Part shown: in pieces, positions 12,861 to 26,677 of the stretch | Position numbering within the stretch: the first letter of the stretch is position 1 | Layout of the letters: every line of letters starts with the position of its first letter | Origin: Larix kaempferi | Taxonomy: Eukaryota > Streptophyta > Pinopsida > Pinales > Pinaceae | NCBI GenBank assembly: GCA_027924585.1 | Contig: BSBM01000647.1 | Coordinates: forward strand, 51,001 to 115,000 | Direction: 5' to 3' | DNA length: 64,000 nt | The notes under the pieces: generated by a model | What the model was told of the DNA's origin: nothing | The model's input: the letters and a program-made list of their open reading frames with translations, nothing else | Databases searched by the model: none | Program-made: the position numbers and the translations under genes

Positions 12861-13150
12861 AGATGCTCTTTAGGGTTCTTGCTAGTCAAGAGACTCTTTT
12901 AAGGTTTTGTGACGCACATAATAAGTCCCGAGATTTCCATAGTATGGCCAGTGATGATGAAGACCTGCAGGTGGTGGGCCTACATCCAGTATGAAAAAGG
13001 ACTGGCTCTGTAGAACTTCCTATGATGAGTAGAGTCAAAGATTGGTTGAGATAGCAGCAGTAGTGATGATGATGATGAAAATGCATCGATGACGATGATC
13101 CCGAGAAGAAGAATGGTCTAGCAGATCTGTGTCGAGAAATACCTTCCTAG

Positions 13151-13161
13151 TTAAGAGGGAG
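13151..13161 (+). other. C1 polypurine tract
   Basis: TTAAGAGGGAG directly before the 3' LTR. Confidence 0.85.
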
Positions 13162-13753
13162 TGTTGATGTATATGTAACTTCGGAATGTATTTCATATAT
13201 ATTTATTGTACCCTTATTAGAGATGTGTTATTCCTCTATAAGGAAGTGTCGTCATGTGGATTGACAAGTGTCACAAGTGTGTGTACTTGTCGATGGGTTA
13301 TTAGACCACCATGTGTGGAGTCGGCCCTGAAATATATATTATATTGTGGATGTACCTAGCTAGACAAGTTGGCCCCATAAGGTCACTGGGAAAATAGGCT
13401 AGTATAAATAGATATCAGGAGATCTCTATTTAGATCATTCGGAAAGTCATGTCTCTCTCACTCAAAATGTGGCACACTAGTGAGGAGGAGGATCATCTAC
13501 TTCTAGGAGACTATCTCAAGTGTATTTTAGTTGTACTTTGGTTGAGCCATTGCTCTCTCTATCTATGAGGAAGCTGTGGGGTTTTTCACCTTAAGGTTTT
13601 CCCCATGAAAACTCTGTGTCTCTTGTCTCTCATGCTTTTGATTATTGTGATGCTTGTCATGCTTATTGTGATTGTTATGCATTGATATACTGTATATGTT
13701 ATTCTCTCAGTGAATATCCTAGAGTATTGTGAATTAATGCTCAAAATTTAACA
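13162..13753 (+). repeat. C1 3' LTR
   Basis: 592 bp, same ends as 6422-7026, with scattered substitutions and a 13-bp length difference. Followed by TSD gaagg. Confidence 0.93.
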
Positions 13754-16167
13754 GAAGGGATAGAAGTGAAATCAACATTCTCACTGAGTGTCGAATAAAA
13801 CTTGCCTCTCTCTATCAAGTTTAGAATTGGAATCAAGAACAACCTGGGATCTATAAGTTCATGAGGATGGTCCAGGTCGGTCATGGCTTCCAAAATTGCT
13901 TCCTTAGAAGGTAAAGTAGTATCCAAACTGTCAAGAGAGTGGGTCGGATCGACTGACTGTGCAGCAGCACAGTCCATATCTGACTCAACAGAGACCAGCA
14001 GAGTCAATATATGTTCCGTTGCAGTTTGATGTGAGTCCAAGTAGGATACCTCTGCAACAAATGTAGGCACAGAGGGTTCTAAATCAGTTGGGAGAAACCC
14101 AGGATTAGTCATTAAACTGGCAGTGGAAATTTTAGACGATGAACATTCCTCAAAACCAACAAATAAGGTAGGAGCAGGTAGGTCAAAAGTTCCTATTAAT
14201 GACTCGTAAATCACTACTCCTAAACTCTCACTTACTAGGGCAGACTCATCAACTAAAAAAATAGTGGTATCTGATGAAGTCTGGTTGTTTTGCCAAGAGA
14301 ACGAAAGTTGATCGAATGTGACTATCTTGCCTTCGTGAGGGAACATAACAACTCGAAAAACTGTCGATGCAATGGCTCGCATGGCATAAGTCCAGCTCTG
14401 GCCTAATAACATATTATAATCAAGCGGAGTGTCCAAAACTTCGATCTCTACAGCAACTATCTTACCAGCAAGTGTAATTTCAAATGATGGTAGAACTCCA
14501 TGTGGACGGAAAGTCCTACCATCGAAGGCAGTAAACAGCGTGTTAGAGGGGGGCTAGCTCGGGAGAGCCTAAAGATTTCCAGCAAGAAATGGACATCACG
14601 CACATCGATGCGCCCTCATCTATGACAGCCCATCTAATGGTCATAGGACCATGGACCACTTCAATTTGTAGGGCAACGTGGTATGGAAACCAATATTTGA
14701 TATCAGACATATCAAAGTGTGTAGTCATGTTAGATGATTCCATACTTCCAATCGCTGCAAGAAGTGCATTTCATTGTAACGGGAAACTTTGCAAAACTTC
14801 TAAGGTGGACATAGCACAAGGGGTTTGGGCTAGATCTTCAACCACATTATAGTTGGAAGCAGCCCGAGCATTGGGATTGTGCAAGGCCCATTTCAAGACA
14901 CCTTTCAGGATCTTGGGCAGTGGGTCCACAAGTATGTGGAGTGGAGTGGAAGATTATGGAATCTCCTTATCCTTCTTTTGTGCATCTGGGGTGTAATTCC
15001 TTGTTCTTGTTTGTAAGAGTGCATCCGAGCTTACCATGTTAGTAAAATTTTGATCAAATGAAGCATGTGTGGTGCCCTTAGTATTGGAGGTGCCAGAAGC
15101 TAAACCCTGCCCCTTAGGGAATGGATCTTTAAGTACGCTAGGCTTCTTTTCTTGAAGTAGCTTTTGGGCTTCTTCGAGTAGAGGGCATTGGTGAGTGAGG
15201 TGGTCCTGCTTGCAAAGTTTACAAGGGAACTTAACCTTCTTCTTCTCTTTGTTACCCTCCTCGACATTCTCTTTTTGGGCTTTTGAGGGTTCCCCTCTCC
15301 TTTCTTGCCCTTCTTTTTGTTATTGGGTTTCCAAGGGCCCTTTTGATTGTTATGAACCTGGTTTAAAGATTCAGAACTAGAAGGAGAGGTTGTGACGGAA
15401 GTAACTTCTATAGTCGATTGTTTGACGGATAAGGCATGAACCTACTTGGTCAATGCTTCGAAGGCTACATAATCAACTAAACCCACTATGTCGTTAGCAT
15501 GTGGTCCAGGTTTAGGTCTACTCAGATCAATATTTGATCGCGGTGCCTCAGGTATGATTTCATAAAGTAACCCAGATTGTGCATAAACAAGGTCTAGCTG
15601 CTGGGCCCGTAAAATGGCTTCTTCCTCTGTAGACTCTCCAGAAGTAGCTACTTCCTTAGAAATATAAGGAAGGAGTGATTTCAAATACCACTCAAGCAGG
15701 AATTCTGGAGGTATGTTGGCTTTAATAAGCCTCTTCTATCTCTGCCACTCCTGAATGTGATTAGATAAGTGAGTGGCCTTATTTTGTCTAAATGTAGACA
15801 AAAGGTCTGTTCTGGCATCATATCGAACGAGAAGTTGGAAGTGGTTCAGAAAAATAGTCGCAAGATCCTGAAAGTTAAAGAATGTGGTTGCAGGTAACTC
15901 AATGTACCATTTGGCTACAGCACCGGTTAAGGTCCTTTGGAATAGTCTCAACCTAATCGAATCTTCGTTTAATGAGTTCAAGGAACACCATAAATGGAAA
16001 GTAGTAACATGATCACCAGGTTCCTTGCCAGTTTTTCCTTCAAATTTTGGAATGTCCGAAGGTAATTTGGTAGGAAAAAGTGGCCATGTGGCATTGTGAT
16101 ACACCGGATCGTTTGTCAACTTGGAAAGGTCTGGAAAATTTAGAGTTGGCAGAAATGGTAAACGAGG
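13754..16167 (-). pseudogene. gag-pro: T1 gag-protease, middle segment (capsid core, zinc knuckle, protease)
   Basis: Minus-strand reading between the M and C1 insertions. At 16160-15740 is the gag core (NATWPLFPTKLPSDIPKF, AVAKWYIELP). A coiled, acidic segment follows at 15684-15442. A zinc knuckle CKLCKQDHLTHQC lies near 15190-15235 and a protease with AVIDEGAS near 14607-14630 (DEGAS replacing the usual DSGA or DTGA). A segment with DTPLDYNMLLGQSW, typical of this clade after the protease, lies at 14436-14380. In-frame stops near 15736, 15442, 14770 and elsewhere, plus frame changes, inactivate it. TSD cgagg of M is at 16163-16167. The protein would build the capsid and process itself; no polymerase follows. 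Confidence 0.85.
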
Positions 16168-17797
16168 TATAACGCCCCATATTTTGACTAGGCGTGTTTA
16201 TGAGTTAGACACTTTTCACCTTATTTGATTATTAGCTGTTGCACTCAACTAGATAGAGTGAACTATATTTTCGGCATGTTAGACGTGATGATATGTTGCT
16301 ACTATGTTTAGGATGTTACCATGCCCATGCTGACACTACGATTATGATGTTATGATGTTATTAGGTTTATGTGGTTACTATGTTGTAGTTATCACGAGAT
16401 TCTTTTATTTCATAATGACGGTGCATGTTTAATAATCGTCCTGGATGAAATGTGATATATATGATGTGGTATTTATGCTGTGATCGATTTAATGATTTTA
16501 TGTGATGAAATAAATGATGTTGACAATATGGATCAGACGATGATAGAATGGAAATATTGTTATAAATGTATGGCTGCAAAGTACTAATCCGCAGGACATC
16601 GGGGCTATGCAATAGTGGGATACTTGATATGAAGTATGGCATAGTACCTATTTTGCAGAGAGCCTCGTTTACCAAAGTTGATGATACAATGACACAAACC
16701 AATAATCTTGAGAGCAACAAAGTATGAGTTGATAAGGGCGTAGACCTAGTATGTTGAGAGGGATGGATGTATTGCCCACCCTATGTTTCTATGATACTCG
16801 AGGTCGTGGGAGGGCTGTGCTGAGACACGCTTCCCAAGTTGTTGTGATGACGATGGTCGGATGCCTGCTAGGAGAGGTTAGGTCCGCTAGTTAGCCGACG
16901 CTACCGCTCTCATGTTCTACGTGGCTAGGTCAGTATAGCTGACATCCACTTTTGTACTAGCAGAGGAAGGATAGGGAGGATGCGGACGCAGGTTAGGATG
17001 GGAGGATATTTTAGTTACACCTGTTGAGGGTTGGGTATTCCTTGATCTTGAGTTAGTGGTAGTAGGTACATTTCCTTCTACTTGATTGATTGAACTGATG
17101 TAATCATAAAAATAATGAAATGAAATCTTAAAAACTCATAAGATAACCAATGACGTTTTAGTAATGTTAGGATAAATGTAATATACTTGTTCTATTAGCA
17201 TGAAGTATTATTAGTATTAGTTAGCTGTTAAGCATAGGAAATATGATGTATGCTTATAGTACCTGTCAGACCTGTGCATACGCTGGCCACACATGCACAT
17301 TTTGTACATATGCGATAGTATCGGTTTATGACATACTTATCAGTATTTAACAATGTTATAAGTTGTCATAGATAACTCAGTTAAGGTTTGGGTAAATGAC
17401 ATGAGTAATAGATGATCGATTTGTTTATGTATAAAATAAGTTAATTAATATTATATGTAAACATTGTAATGAACAATTAAAATAATTGCCGCCAATTGTA
17501 ATTCTCATCAAGTGAAGGTATTGGAAATATGAAGTATAGCAGATAAACATTAATGCTGGAAGCATGTATTATCTAATTGTTAATATTGATTAATTAAACC
17601 CTTAAGAGTACTTCGTTTATCAATGAAAGTATGTTAGATTAGTGCTAAGGTACTTAAATCACCATTAATATTTATTATTATTATGATTATTTAATATTAT
17701 TATTAATATTATTTAATATTATTATTATTACTATTTAACTAATGTTAATAATGATAATGTGTCCTTATTGGAATAAAAGAAATCATAAGTGGGTAAG
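16168..17797 (+). repeat. M 5' LTR, truncated
   Basis: The first 1630 bp match 24502-26200 of the 3' LTR, including an ATT-rich microsatellite near 17680-17750. The match breaks after GGGTAAG at 17797, where the 3' LTR goes on to TGAACATG. The rest of this LTR is present only as an inverted copy at 18324-20228. Confidence 0.88.
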
Positions 17798-18323
17798 ACT
17801 CACTATGGCTGCAAGTCAAGTAGGTGCCTTAAATATAGATATGCATTCCAGTTGAATTACATTAACATAACTCACGCTAGAAAATAACACTGAAACTTTA
17901 TATATACAATTTGTACCTGTTATCTTGCTTCAACCTGCAAATAATTGTACTATATCTTTTTCCATTAAAACTGGGGTTGGATTCACCTTGTTATATTATG
18001 TAAATATTTTTATCCCAAGAACATTGCTAGAGGTTAACTTTCATTCCTAATGAATAATAGATTTTGATGACAAAATGTTTTTAATTCCTTAAATATATTT
18101 GCAATATGTATCTATTTTGAAATACAAACACACATATATTTACATATATGCAGTTTTTCTAACATATCCAACTTTCTAATGGTGTTTGTGTTCGTGTAGG
18201 TATTTCTATCAAGGTTCATGTTCTAAGTTATTGCAGGCTTTAGCATGGTGAAAAGTCAAGGTAGTTTAGGCATGTGCAGGCCCTAAAGGTCTAAGTGGTC
18301 GAGCCTTAAGCTATGATACCATC
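17798..18323 (-). other. M leader and primer site in inverted orientation
   Basis: On the minus strand the end of the inverted LTR (18324) is followed after two bases by TGGTATCATAGC (18321-18310), one base away from the standard initiator-tRNA primer site. About 510 bp without coding potential then run to the junction at 17798. This looks like the start of the internal region of an M-type element, turned round. Confidence 0.75.
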
Positions 18324-20228
18324 TGTAGTGCCCCTCTATCCGGAAGAGCACCGAAGTTCTAGATTTTGAAATCAAGTTTTGTAACTAGCTCCTACGGAGT
18401 TGTTTTTCTTTCTTATTTATTTCAATAATAAATAAGTATCATTATGCTTTCATTATTCTAATTTTCTGCATAATTTAGTGATTAGAAAATGTCTAGCAGC
18501 ATACAGTGCACCTACATATAGTAATTTTAACAACATACATAAATTGTAATTTCTTGCATAATACTCGATATATTGAAATATAAATCATTTTTCTAACTAC
18601 CAGTAGAATACCTGGACCGATGTAGGTTGTATATTGTTCCCTTGCTCCTGTAGTCTTTCTCGTCCAAGCTTTTGCTCCCGCAGACTTTTTGTTCCAAGCC
18701 TTTATACCAAAAATGGATAAACCACCCTGCCAACCAGCTCTTATCGTGCTGGCCCTAGGAAACCGACGGGTTTCCTAGCCCCTGATCCCACAAACCAATA
18801 ATCCCGATAGCATCCTTCCTTAGTACCTTTCCATAGTTCAAGAGTTAATCCCACCTCATTCTTTGAGTTTCCCACCTCCTCAAAGCTTCGTGTTCTCCCC
18901 CTCCTCGACATTCCTCCATTTCATCAAATACTAAGTGTACCTCTCCCCAAAACCAACCCCCTCTCTAATCCCCAAACTCCTCTTTATGTACTTTTTTCCT
19001 CCTTCACTTGCCTTCCTGTTTACTCCACCGCCCTCCATAAAAACCCTTGAGTCCCCAAAACATTAAATTGATGGCTTGTTTTTCAATCCAATTCATAAAT
19101 AAATATTATTTTATAGTACTCTTTTCTCGAGCAGTTCAATGGTATTAAGACTAGTTAGGTTGGATTTGATGGGTTGAATATACATTATTTAATGATTCTT
19201 GAACTATTCAATTTAAGACATTCATGAGGCGGTGGATTCAATATTAGTCTTATCCTCCATTTAATATGTTGATTAAAATAAAAATTAAATACTATCATGT
19301 TGACCCTTTCAAATTTGAAGTGGTAGTTTGTTTTAATTATAAATATATATAAAAATCCAATCTCAGATCGGTTGTTTGACATGACAGTAATTTATTAATA
19401 TAAATTCAATTGAGTTTTATCTTAACCTTCCTCATTTAATAATTTAATAATACTTCTTTCTCGTTTCATAACAATAAATTAATTAATTTAATAATTCAAA
19501 CATGTTCACTTACCCACTTATGATTTCTTTTATTCCAATAAGGACACATTATCATTATTAACATTAGTTAAATAATAATAATAATAATAATATTAAATAA
19601 TCATAATAATAATAAATATTAATGGTGATTTAAGTACCTTAGCACTAATCTAACATACTTAATTAATAATGAGTACCTTAGCACTAATCTAACATACTTA
19701 ATTAGTAATGAGTACCTTAGCACTAATCTAACATACTTTCATTGATAAACGAAGTACTCTTAAGGGTTTAATTAATCAATATTAACAATAAGATAATACA
19801 TGCTTCCAGCATTAATGTTTTTCTGCTATACTTCATATTTCCGATACCTTCACTTGATGAGAATTACAATTGGCGGCAATTATTTTAATTGTTCATTACA
19901 ATGTTTACATACAAGATTAATTAACTTATTTTATACATAAACAAATCGATCATCTATTACTCATGTCATTTACCCAAACCTTAACTGAGTTATCTATGAC
20001 AACTTATAACATTGTTAAATATTGATAAGTATGTCGTAAACCGATACTATCGCACATGTACAAAATGTGCATGTGTGGCCATCGTATGCACAGGTCTGAC
20101 AGGTACTATAAGCATACATCATATTTCCTATGCTTAACAGCTAACTAATACTAATAATACTTCATGCTAATAGAACAAGTATATTACATTTATCCTGACA
20201 TTACTAAAACATCATTGGTTATCTTATG
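18324..20228 (-). repeat. Inverted partial LTR of the M family
   Basis: 1905 bp matching, in reverse, the 3' LTR from about 25480 to its end (through the C4 insertion site to 40850). It lacks the first roughly 980 bp. The piece spanning the C4 target site is uninterrupted here (near 19030-19050), giving an empty-site reference. It carries three copies of a 41-bp minisatellite (19635-19745) versus two in the 3' LTR and one in the 5' LTR. Together with 17137-17797 it forms an inverted repeat with arms of about 660-720 bp. Confidence 0.88.
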
Positions 20229-23200
20229 GTCGCACAGAGAGTCAATATATTTTAGTCTTTCAACTACTGGCACAAGTTCAATATAATTTCTAGTTTGCAC
20301 ACATATTGGCATCTTATATATACCCCAGCAGCTCATCTATATTCTCAGGCTCTATCTATATTGATTGGGTTTCACTTTTTTCTATTCTTTGCACTAGTTT
20401 TTTTTACAGCTTCATGCTCTTCTCCCCTACGAGAACCGAATTCTTCTTCTTAAACCTTTAGAAGGATTTCTATGAGTCTTCTAAATCCCATCATTTCTAT
20501 TGCGGTGGACCCAGCACCAACCCCTAAACTTCGAAGTCGCAGCCAAGCAAGCCTGGTGCAGATGGCTAGTAGGGCTACCAAAAACGTGGAAGCCACCTCC
20601 GGGGTTAGCATCTGGTGCACTGAGCTTAGTCCTGGTCTCATTATTGCCCATAAAGTTTCAGAATAGTCATACAGTAGACAACCTAAGACCAAATGAACTG
20701 ATCAGTGTACCCAAATATTACTCCTAAATGAAGTTTTCTACAGAAAAGAGTCCACAAAGAAATTTAATGTATGTCTTGACTCTCAATAGTGTTTTCAAGT
20801 TTACCAATCAACTGATATGCAAGGACCTCGATGGATTTTGGTTATTTGCATATCAAAGCCCCATATAAGTACCAATCAAAATGCTATGACTCTCTAAAAA
20901 CATAAAATGGGAAGGTCTTCACAAAGAAGCAAGCAAGCAAAAAAGAAGAAGGGCTCACGATTTCTACTTCCGAGTCAAAATTCGGGCCAGAGTTGGGTTG
21001 CCATTCTAGCTTGGGAAACTGGAGATGTGAGCACAGGCCTACCGTTTTACACAATTTAACAAAAAAAAAAGGGTAAATTTTGGGTATTACCGGTAGAGAA
21101 AAAAAAAAAAAACTGAAAGAGAAATTTGCAAGCCCGAAATCCACTGAATCTAAAGTCCAAACGTATCCATCTAAACCCATGCACATAGTGTTTCCCAATT
21201 TAACAGTGATTGAGATATAATTATCCTACTCCTGAACTGAAAAAGCGAGTAAAAGACTAACACGCAGTCTCATATATAGGGAAAAGTCTTGATACTAAGC
21301 CATCATTGATGAAACATAATCTACAATATCACAACAAACCTGAAGAAATGAAAATATTTCATGTGCGCGATTGAAAAAAAAATGATTCCTTTCATTTACC
21401 TTCAAAGCTGCACCTGGCCAAGCTCATTGACTCTTAGATGAATACGGAATATTCCCTTCTTAACCACTCATCCTTGACCTAGCGTCCAAGCAGGAGGGAA
21501 ACACAGACACTCTGGTCTCATGAGATCTCTTTCCTCCCTATTACACAGCCCTCCCTCACAGCTAGCACTCTCGCTGCATAGTTGCAGAGCCTCAATATAA
21601 AAAAATAATATAAAAGAGGAGGCACAGGGTTGCCGAGCCAGAAAGGAGAAGAAATGAGAGTTCACGCGGGCGCGAGGTAGGTGGAGACTGGATATAAATA
21701 AGATCGCCTTCAGCTGGGGCTCCCCACCGGAGTCCGCCTGGTAGCATGCAAACCGGCGCATGGCAAGCATGCAGGAGACAGTCACGTGGGAGCCCTTGAA
21801 CCATTGGCTTCCCTGGAGGTGAAAGGATGGGGATCCGGGAGCAAGTCAGGGACGCGTGGGAAATAAGGGCTGCGTGCCCTGTGGAGAGAGCCAGTTGCTA
21901 GCTAGGGATTAGGCTAGGGTTAGGTTAATATTTTATAAAATAAAATTGAAATAAAAATAAATAAATAGATAAAAATAAATAAATGTGTAAAATCATTATT
22001 ATAAAATGTTAAAAATTCAAAACTATAGTTCCATTAAGTATCAAAATGAACGGAGATTTTTGAAATAAAAATAAAATAATTAAAATTAAAATGATAATTG
22101 ATGTTGATTAAATGTTTTGAGTAATGTCTAAATTAATGATATATCAGATTTTAATTAATGATGAAATATGTTAATTTAAATTTAAATTTTAGGTTTAAAT
22201 TGAACTAGAATGTGAAATAAAGATGTTGATAGTGGAATATTAGTGCTTAAATTAAGTTAAATAAATTATTTTTATTATGCTGAACCATTAAGGTTAATGT
22301 CTGGGTTTAATATGTAGACTTGATCAAACATTAATTAATTGATTTAAAACTTAGAAAATCCATTATCGAGACTTCAACGTATAGTCGAAGAGACGAAACA
22401 AACACATAATCTGAAAACAAGGAAACGTTGAAACGAGCATGGCGAGCTGAATGCTAAGACACTAATTTCACTACATGACAAAATCATTTAATGAAAACGA
22501 CCGTAGATTTCAAAACGATGATCCTAACAAACTGTTCCTTGCACATAAGTATAAATATAGGCATTTCTAAATTTTTTTTTCCTTCGATAGAGGAATTAAT
22601 GATTTGATGTTTTGATCATGAACATAGAATCAATCATTGTAATAACACATCGAGGTCGAGGTCTAGGTCGACTACCTTCACCTCCACCTCCATTGTCGTC
22701 ATCGACATCGCCATGATTCTTCCAGTAATGGCATAGTGTTGATCCTTCCATAGTTGGCATTAGGAATAGGTTAGGTTTTTACCTCATTGTGGTTTGTATG
22801 AAAACATATATTTTATGGTATTATAATCATTGTCTATGTTCGAGTGTTGCAATGATGCAATGCGGTAAGGAATGGATATGCTATAACCCATAACTTATGT
22901 ATAATGAATGAGTTACATTACGCCTTAAAATACCTTCATGTATGAGGAGACGTTAAATAGCCTAGTTGTATTGGCAAAACACCATAGTTTGAGCCAACAT
23001 AGTTGAATCTAGGCATCAAATTGGTAAAAAAAAATATATGTACACAAGTGTTGGGGATTGATGCTTGATAGTACTAATTAATTAAGTATGATGCATTCTT
23101 CCACATTGTGTGCAATTAGTCGTGTTTCAATATACTAAGTGGAAGAGATTGAAGGAACTAAGTATGTGCGAGAAAAGGGTAGCAGTTATATGTCGCTCAT

Positions 23201-24501
23201 CTTGCTTATGTTAAATTATCATGATTTGAGGGAAAATATTGTTGGGAAACAACTACGATTTAATAATTACAAAGTGAACAAGCAATAGAATATAAAAAGT
23301 ACGAAAATTGGTGGGGAACTAATAAGTTAGCTTGAGTAAGCATATACGAGATTAAGAGAAGTAATGATAATAAAATAGAATAATAATGAATACAAATAAG
23401 GAACCAATGTGCATTGAGATGAATAAGTTATGATGTTCAAACCCCTAATATATGATGGAAGAAATCGATCATCATGTGAGAGGTAAAAAAAATAAAAATA
23501 AAAAAAATAAAAAATAAAAAATTATTGTTAACTGAGAAAAACAAACAAAATGAGAAGTATAATGTTATGAAGAAAGGATTATATGTCTCCGTTGACATCA
23601 ACATCTCACAAAATAAGAACAAAGCTCGATGCCATGTAAGTGCATAATGTGTGTAGGTATCCATAAGATCCATGGAGGTTAATGAGCGTATGTATAGGAA
23701 ACTTAGATTTATGACAACAAATACAAGTTTATAGTATGGTAGATACTAGTAAAATCCTTTACGTTGTGCGAACCAGAACAAATTAGCTATAAATTTATTA
23801 GAAGTGATGGCTCCCCTTCTAATTATATCACATGGAAAATGAGAGATCAATGGTTAAAGTTGATAACATTTGCATTCTAATATGGTATAGCCCCAAAAGC
23901 CTCGTAACAATAATAGTTGTCCTAGTTTAGTGAATGTTGCAATACTTTTGTTATTGCTAATTATCAATAAGGGAATAATATTGTAGGACCTTAGGATTTA
24001 AAGTACATGAACCTTCTCCCCTAAAAGAGGTATTCCAACCTTAAGGTTCCTTGGTCATTGCGTGTTGATTAAATACAAATTATGAGTTCTAAAGACCTCC
24101 ATTTTAAATCATTGATTATTTCATGCTAAGTTGGATCAATATAAGCTTTTGTAATGAGTAAACCCCTCTGGATGTTATAACTTAAAGGACATTGCTAAAT
24201 GGTAAGAAGTAGGATACTGAGGTGGATAGCACTTGATTATAACCTTAGGCATTCTAGATACAATATTGAGATTCGATACAAGGATTAAAATAAATGTTTC
24301 TTTGATTATTAGAATACATACCAGGGGATAAAAGAAGTAAAACCATAAGATAATATCAACATATTCGGTCAAGTCAAGGCTAAGTATGACAAGTATGGCC
24401 AACACCTACTACTTGCAAGAATGAAGAGGTTAGGCATCAAGATTTTCCCTGCATTATTATGACCATAACTTCGGGACGAAGTTTCCTGAAGGGTGGGTGT
24501 A
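20229..24501 (+). other. M interior, no coding region recognised
   Basis: About 4.3 kb. The part 20229-21910 has mixed composition with a GC-rich patch at 21640-21900 and promoter-like AT boxes near 20310. A short reading at 20472-20666 matches no family I know. The part 21911-24480 is AT-rich, with a RGRGLGR-like reading near 22650 that resembles the basic start of some gypsy gags, and an A-rich run at 23487-23522. Nothing here can be called a gene. It could be gag-pol decayed beyond recognition or captured host DNA. Confidence 0.5.
24478..24501 (+). other. M polypurine tract region
   Basis: A purine-rich stretch with GAAGGGTGGGTG lies directly before the 3' LTR start at 24502. It follows TTCGGGACGAAG, a string that resembles the 3' end of plant Ty3/gypsy elements. 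Confidence 0.65.
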
Positions 24502-26677
24502 TGTAACACCCCATATTTTGACTAGGCGTGTTTATGAGTTAGACACCTTTCACCTTATTTGATTATTATATGTTGGACTCAACTAGATAGAGTGAACTAT
24601 ATTTTCGGCATGTTAGACGTGATGATATGTTGCTACTATGTTTAGGATGTTACTATTCCCATGCTGACACTACGATTATGATGTTATGATGTTACCATCC
24701 TCATGATGTTATTAGGTTTATGTGGTTACTATGTTGTAGTTATCACGAGATTCTTTTATTTCATAATGACGGTGCATGTTTAATAATCGTCCTGGATGAA
24801 ATGTGATATATATGATGTGGTATTTATGCTGTGATTGATTTAATGATTTTATGTGATGAAATAAATGATGTTGACAATATGGATCAGACGATGATAGAAT
24901 GGAAATATTGTTATAAATGTATGGCTGCAAAGTACTAATCCGTAGGACATCGGGGCTATGCAATAGTGGGATACTTGATATGAAGTATGGCATAGTACCT
25001 ATTTTGTAGAGAGCCTTGTTTACCAAAGTTGATGATACGATGACACAAACCAATAATCTCGAGAGCAACAAAGTATGAGTTGATAAGGGCGTAGAACCAG
25101 TATGTTGAGAGGGATGGATGTATTGCCCACCCTATGTTTCTATGATACCCGAGGTCGTGGGAGGGATGTGCTGAGACACGCTCCCCAAGTTGTTGTGATG
25201 ACAATGGTCGGATGCCTACTAGGAGAGGTTAGGTCCGCTAGTTAGCCGACGCTACCGCTCTCACGTTCTATGTGGCTAGGTCAGTATAGCTGACATCCAC
25301 TTTTGTACTAGCAGAGGAAGGATAGGGAGGATGCGGATGCAGGTTAGGATGGGAGGATATTTTAGTTACACCTGTTGAGGCTTGGGTATTCCTTGATCTT
25401 GAGTTAGTGGTAGTAGGTACATTTCCTTGTACTTGATTGATTGAACTGATGTAATCATAAATATAATGAAATGAAATCCTAAAAACTCATAAGATAACCA
25501 ATAATGTTTTAGTAATGTTAGGATAAATGTAATATACTTGTTCTATTAGCATGAAATATTATTAGTATTAGTTAGCTGTTAAGCATAGGAAATATGATGT
25601 ATGCTTATAGTACATGTCAGACCTGTGCATACGCTGGCCACGCATGCACATTTTGTACATGTGCGATAGTATACGTTTACGACATACTTATCAATATTTA
25701 ACAATGTTATAAGTTGTCATAGATAACTCAGTTAAGGTTTGGGTAAATGACATGAGTAATAGATGATCGATTTGTTTATGTATAAAATAAGTTAATTAAT
25801 CTTATATGTAAACATTGTAATGAACAATTAAAATAATTGCCGCCAATTGTAATTTTCATCAAGTGAAGATATCGGAAATATGAAGTATAGCAGATAAACA
25901 TTAATGCTGGAAGCATGTATTATCTAATTGTTAATATTGATTAATTAAACCCTTAAGAGTACTTCGTTTATCAATGAAAGCATGTTAGATTAGTGCTAAG
26001 GTACTCATTATTAATTACATATGTTAGATTAGTGCTAAGGTACTTAAATCACCATTAATATTTATTATTATTATGATTATTTAATATTATTATTATTATT
26101 ATTTAATATTATTATTATTATTATTTAATATTATTATTATTATTATTTAACTAATGTTAATATTGATAATGTGTACTTATTGGAATAAAATAAATATAAG
26201 TGGGTAAGTGAACATGTTTGAATTATTAAATTAATTAATTTATTGTTATGAAACGAGAAAGAATTATTATTAAATTATTAAATGAGGAAGCTTAAGATAA
26301 AAATCAATTGAATTTATATTCATAAATTACTGTCATGTCACACAACCGATCTAAGATTGGATTTTTATATATATTTATAATTAAAACAAACTACCATTTC
26401 AAATTTGAAAGGGTCAACATGATAGTATTTAATTATTATTTTAATCAACATATTAAATGGAGGATAAGACTAATATTGAATCCATCGCCTCATGAATGTC
26501 TTAAATTGAATAGTTCGAGAATCATTAAATAATGTACATTCAACCCATCAAATCCAACCTAACTAGTCTTAATACCATTGAACTGCTCGAGAAAAGAGTA
26601 CTATAAAATAATATTTATTTATGAATTGGATTGAAAAACAAGCCATCAATTTAATGTTTTGGGGACTCGAGGGTTTT
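24502..26677 (+). repeat. M 3' LTR, first part (split by C4)
   Basis: Begins TGTAACACCCC, matches 16168-17797 and, inverted, 19040-20228. Contains ATT microsatellites near 26070-26150. C4 interrupts it; the 5-bp gtttt is at 26673-26677 and again at 40129-40133. Confidence 0.9.

Larger units (their letters stand above)
6422..13753 (+). mobile_element. C1: Ty1/copia element in T1
   Basis: 7332-bp plus-strand copia element with 5-bp TSD gaagg (6417-6421 and 13754-13758). Order is 5' LTR, primer site, leader, gag-pol, tandem-repeat region, polypurine tract, 3' LTR. It shares LTRs and pol with C2, so the two form one family. Gag-pol has one frameshift and three in-frame stops, so the copy is inactive. 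Confidence 0.95.

Noticed and set aside
19185-19382. 65-codon reading shared with 26335-26532
   Set aside because: It lies in the inverted and direct copies of the M LTR, so similarity reflects LTR identity. AT-rich and unlike a protein.
21468-21804. Overlapping minus-strand readings in the GC-rich patch of M
   Set aside because: Two frames are open over the same stretch with no domain; probably chance in GC-rich DNA.
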